Source: Myroides guanonis (lineage in GTDB: Bacteria > Bacteroidota > Bacteroidia > Flavobacteriales > Flavobacteriaceae). Taken from it: 64,000 bases of DNA. Below, one piece after another: positions 61,423 through 64,000 of this stretch. The stretch lies in NCBI RefSeq assembly GCF_900114085.1, contig NZ_FORU01000008.1:62001-126000 (forward strand). Reading direction: 5' to 3'. Positions within the stretch are counted from its first letter, which is position 1. Each line of letters begins with the position of its first letter. The translations under genes were made by a program, and so were the position numbers. The notes beneath the pieces were generated by a model, which was not told where the DNA came from, made no database searches, and saw nothing but the letters and a program-made list of their open reading frames with translations.

Positions 61423-62022
61423 CTACTTAGCTTCTTTAGCGATCATTTTCTCAAGTGTTTTAGCCGTTTTAGCAAATCCTTCTCCAACTCTTAGTCCATC
61501 ATCGAAATTATTGAAAAATTGGTCTCCAGGAGCTTCTATTGCGTCTAATGTAACCAATAGAGTATTCATATCACTTCTTTTGAAAATTGAAATTCTGCTA
61601 GTTACCTTAGCCTTTTGCTTAAATGCGTCCCAACCTGGATAAATCCATAAAACATCTACAAGCATTACGTATTCACTTGTTGAATCATCTGTTACAAATT
61701 GAATATTTGTTTTATTAGTTGCTATACTAGTCAACAATTTTAGAAACATTGGTTGCCACATACCTAATCTGCTATCTCTCCATTTTGCTTCCCAATTATC
61801 TCCTACACCGTTTTGCTTCCCATTCAATTGCTTTTTCCTATCAGCTATATATTCTTCTTCAGTGAAATTAACTTTAAGTAATTTCAAGTTAGAATAGTCA
61901 AATTTAACTTCTACTTTGGAAGCTCCTTTTAAAAATTTAAAATCTCCTTCTTGGTTTTCTATCTTCTGAGAAAAACCGCTTATTGACATTAGAAATAGAG
62001 ATATTAAAACAAATCTTTTCAT
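61423..62022 (-). CDS. Exported protein of unknown function
   Basis: A 199-residue protein with a signal peptide (MKRFVLISLFLMSISGFSQ, no lipobox). The rest is mixed alpha/beta: FKFLKGASKVEVKFDYSNLK, EEYIADRKKQLNGKQNGVG, EYVMLVDVLWIYPGWDAFKQ, KVTSRISIFKRSD, and ends GFAKTAKTLEKMIAKEAK. The pattern is of a small Bacteroidota periplasmic domain, but I do not recognise a named family. It is the last leftward gene before the AT-rich putative origin region. Confidence 0.8.
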   Translation of the reverse strand: MKRFVLISLFLMSISGFSQKIENQEGDFKFLKGASKVEVKFDYSNLKLLKVNFTEEEYIADRKKQLNGKQNGVGDNWEAKWRDSRLGMWQPMFLKLLTSIATNKTNIQFVTDDSTSEYVMLVDVLWIYPGWDAFKQKAKVTSRISIFKRSDMNTLLVTLDAIEAPGDQFFNNFDDGLRVGEGFAKTAKTLEKMIAKEAK

Positions 62023-62792
62023 ATATACTAAACTATTAATATTTAAGGATACGAATGTATATATTAATAATTGAGTTTAAAAAATAGTCGTTATTTTTTA
62101 TCGTAAATAAATGAAGTAAAGTCATTGTTGATATCTTTAAATTATCATAACATACTACAAATCAACTATAAACAACCCAAATTTCAATGATAAATAACAG
62201 TAAAATAATGCGTTGTTAATATCCAGTTGACAAAGATTGATTTTCAATGCTTTACAATGTGGTCTAATATGTTGATAAGTATCTAAAGAAAACAATAACT
62301 ATTTTTTGTTTAATTCAATAAATTTTCAATACTCAAACCCGAATGAGATTTCAAAATTTATTTTCAATTACTTTTAGGTTTGCTATTTGTATAACTACAC
62401 CTAGTTATCAACAACTATTAACAACTCGACTTATTATCAAATTTGTGTTGATATATGATAATGCATTTTTTTAAAATATTGTAAGTACATTATAATTAGG
62501 TATTTATATATATTACAAATGTTGATAACTTTTAATAAGTGAGCATTTCTATTATATCAGATAAAGTTATTGTAGATATTAACAAGCAATATAAAGAAGA
62601 AAGATCTTTTTAAAATTTTAAAATTTATTTATCTATTATAATATAGTGTTGATAACAAAAAATGAATTAAAAATTGAAATGAATTGTAAAATGAAATCTG
62701 GATTCATCTTTTATGATTTGATTGTCAGTCAAATTTTAATTTTCATTGTAACTTTGCTCTAGTTTTATTTAAAAAAAATTGAAAGTAATACT
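62023..62792. other. Candidate replication origin (oriC) region
   Basis: A 770-base gap without plausible genes and very AT-rich. It holds six copies of a DnaA-box-like 9-mer: TGTTGATAA at 62270-62278, 62520-62528 and 62647-62655, its complement TTATCAACA at 62405-62413, and TGTTGATAT at 62126-62134 and 62446-62454. They differ from the E. coli box TTATCCACA by one or two bases. A run of almost pure A/T at about 62609-62645 could be an unwinding element. Position next to ybeY and mnmG (gidA), two parS sites within 600 bases and the change in gene direction all support this. Exact DnaA binding in this phylum is not established here. Confidence 0.75.
62749..62756 (+). promoter_or_regulatory. 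Putative -7 box for ybeY (and mnmG)
   Basis: TAACTTTG fits TAnnTTTG and lies 36 bases before the ybeY ATG. A TTG at 62722-62724 is 24 bases upstream, a little far for a -33 element. Confidence 0.45.
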
Positions 62793-63212
62793 ATGATATC
62801 ATTTAACTATGAATTGGATTTTACGCTTGTTGATGAGGACAAATATACAAGTTGGATTGAAGCTATATTAGAATCAGAAGGTTTTATTGAAGGAGAGATA
62901 AATTATATATTTTGTACTGACGAATATCTACACAAGATTAATGTAGATTATTTAGATCACGATACGTATACTGATATCATTAGTTTTGATTATACGGAGG
63001 GGAAGATAATTTCAGGTGATATATTTATCTCTATAGATAGAGTTAAAGAGAATGCATTGGAATTAGGTGTATTATTTTCAGAAGAATTACTTCGAGTTAT
63101 GTCTCATGGTATTTTGCATTACTGTGGTTATTTAGACAAAAGTGAAGCTGAAGAATTGCTTATGCGTTCTAAAGAGGATGAGAAAATTAAGTTGTTCCAC
63201 GTGGAACAATAA
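62793..63212 (+). CDS. ybeY: Endoribonuclease YbeY (16S rRNA maturation)
   Basis: A 139-residue YbeY metalloprotein needed for rRNA maturation. Blocks: NYIFCTDEYLHKINVDYLDH, TDIISFDYTEGKIISGDIFI, and the metal site SHGILHYCGYLDKSEAEE, where the usual third His of HGxxHxxGxxH is replaced by Asp. Other Bacteroidota proteins show a similar change, as far as I recall. The last codons (KLFHVEQ) are written within a parS site at 63193-63208. Confidence 0.94.
   Translation: MISFNYELDFTLVDEDKYTSWIEAILESEGFIEGEINYIFCTDEYLHKINVDYLDHDTYTDIISFDYTEGKIISGDIFISIDRVKENALELGVLFSEELLRVMSHGILHYCGYLDKSEAEELLMRSKEDEKIKLFHVEQ
63193..63208. other. parS site 1 (perfect palindrome, inside the end of ybeY)
   Basis: TGTTCCACGTGGAACA is a perfect 16-base palindrome that differs from the well-known parS sequence by one base (GAAACA to GGAACA). 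It overlaps the ybeY coding end (LFHVEQ). ParB (Spo0J) binds such sites near the origin. Confidence 0.88.
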
Positions 63213-63238
63213 GTTCTTCTTATTTATTATTAATTAAA

Positions 63239-63254
63239 TGTTCCACGTGAAACA
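63239..63254. other. parS site 2 (identical to the classical 16-base parS)
   Basis: TGTTCCACGTGAAACA matches the parS sequence TGTTNCACGTGAAACA at all defined positions. It ends directly before the mnmG ATG at 63255, 46 bases after the start of site 1. Confidence 0.93.
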
Positions 63255-64000
63255 ATGAGTTTATTTAATGTAGATTATGATGTTATTGTAGTAGGAGGTG
63301 GTCATGCTGGTTCAGAGGCTGCTGCTGCTGCTGCTAACATGGGTTCTAAAACTTTATTGATTACAATGAGTTTACAAAACATCGCACAGATGTCTTGTAA
63401 CCCTGCAATGGGAGGTATCGCAAAAGGACAAATCGTTAGAGAGATAGATGCTCTTGGTGGTTATTCTGGAATTGTGTCTGACCAAACAGCAATACAATTT
63501 AAAATGTTGAATCAATCTAAAGGACCTGCTATGTGGTCTCCAAGAGTACAATCAGACCGTATGCGTTTTTCTGAGACTTGGAGATTAATGTTGGAGGGCA
63601 CTCCTAATTTAGATTTTTATCAAGATATGGTTACTGGTCTTTTAGTAGAGAACTATAAGATTATTGGTGTTAGAACTTCTTTAGGAATTGAAATAAAAGC
63701 GAAAGCGGTAATTCTTACAAACGGTACTTTTTTGAATGGATTAATCCATATTGGAGAGAAACAGTTTGGAGGTGGTAGAGCAGGAGAAGGTGCTTCTTTT
63801 GGAATTACTGAAAATTTAGTGGCTCTTGGTTTTGAATCAGGAAGAATGAAAACGGGGACTCCTCCACGAGTGGATGGTAGATCTTTGGATTATTCTAAAA
63901 TGGAACCACAACCAGGAGATGTAAATCCTTCTAAGTTTTCTTACCTAGATGTTACAAAACCTTTAACTGTGCAACGCGATTGTCATATGACTTATACTTC
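63255..64000 (+). CDS. mnmG: tRNA uridine-5-carboxymethylaminomethyl modification enzyme (N-terminal part, cut by window edge)
   Basis: MnmG (GidA), which with MnmE modifies wobble U34 of some tRNAs using FAD and a folate cofactor. It starts with ATG 63255 and shows DYDVIVVGGGHAGSEAAAAA (FAD motif), MSCNPAMGGIAKGQIVREID, SKGPAMWSPRVQSDRM, GGGRAGEGASFGITENL and MKTGTPPRVDGRSLDYSKM. About 248 codons are in the window, so the C-terminal part is missing. Its neighbourhood to the replication origin is widespread in bacteria. Confidence 0.97.
   Translation, partial: MSLFNVDYDVIVVGGGHAGSEAAAAAANMGSKTLLITMSLQNIAQMSCNPAMGGIAKGQIVREIDALGGYSGIVSDQTAIQFKMLNQSKGPAMWSPRVQSDRMRFSETWRLMLEGTPNLDFYQDMVTGLLVENYKIIGVRTSLGIEIKAKAVILTNGTFLNGLIHIGEKQFGGGRAGEGASFGITENLVALGFESGRMKTGTPPRVDGRSLDYSKMEPQPGDVNPSKFSYLDVTKPLTVQRDCHMTYT

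Noticed and set aside
1..64000. CRISPR arrays, insertion sequences, toxin-antitoxin or restriction-modification genes
   Set aside because: Looked for repeated spacers, transposase motifs and small paired genes on both strands; none were seen in this window.

Overview
The window is AT-rich (about two thirds A+T by eye) and reads as chromosomal DNA of a Flavobacteriia member (Bacteroidota), Flavobacterium- or Myroides-like. Evidence: -7 promoter boxes of the type TAnnTTTG, few Shine-Dalgarno sequences, flavobacterial gene neighbourhoods (purD next to two small membrane-protein families; tatA / M23 peptidase / GH3 / DUF6909-like), and a complete flexirubin-type pigment locus. No insertion sequence, prophage, CRISPR array or rRNA operon was seen. 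Genus and species cannot be fixed from the sequence alone.

Layout. 1-2191: end of a flavobacterial housekeeping block (DUF6427-like membrane protein, small DUF6341-like protein, purD). 2424-17207: a leftward surface-polysaccharide operon of the Wzx/Wzy type. It has a polyprenyl-phosphate sugar transferase, a UDP-xylose synthase-like decarboxylase, a WecG-type transferase, three polytopic polymerase/ligase-like proteins in tandem, a GT4, an asparagine synthase, a flippase, a glucuronyl C5-epimerase-like lipoprotein, RmlD (short at the C-terminus), RmlC and a Wzz-like chain-length protein. 17221-24501: DUF6909-like protein, GH3-like adenylating enzyme, M23 peptidase, TatA, Tex and a DUF1294 protein. 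24502-25269: a 770-base gene-poor stretch with repeats, then tRNA-Cys. 25427-31939: folB, glnS, a YtxH / holin-like / small-protein trio, a stomatin-like protein, a lipocalin-like lipoprotein and gltX.

31981-61364: the flexirubin (aryl polyene plus dialkylresorcinol) cluster. A 22-gene leftward operon (42402-60017) starts with a tyrosine/aromatic ammonia-lyase, which would supply 4-coumarate. It continues with FabG, ketosynthases (including two catalytic/non-catalytic pairs), two acyl carrier proteins, hotdog dehydratases, DarA and DarB, a lauroyltransferase-like enzyme, an ABC exporter with a BtrH/DUF4872 protein, a thioesterase, and LolA- and LolB-like carriers. A terminator at 42363 separates it from a second, 7-gene operon (31981-42189): a hotdog protein, GT2-DUF2062, a giant MMPL-acyltransferase fusion, a phytoene-desaturase-like flavoenzyme, a C45 acyltransferase-like lipoprotein and a PaaK-like ligase. 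A divergent flavin-dependent halogenase/monooxygenase-like gene (60123) shares the promoter region with the lyase.

61423-64000: the window ends in what looks like the replication-origin region. A 770-base AT-rich gap holds six DnaA-box-like 9-mers of the type TGTTGATA(A/T). It is followed by ybeY, two parS sites (one identical to the 16-base parS sequence known from Bacillus subtilis, the other a perfect palindrome overlapping the ybeY stop) and mnmG (gidA), truncated by the window edge. Gene direction changes here from mostly leftward to rightward, as expected for leading-strand genes on both sides of an origin.
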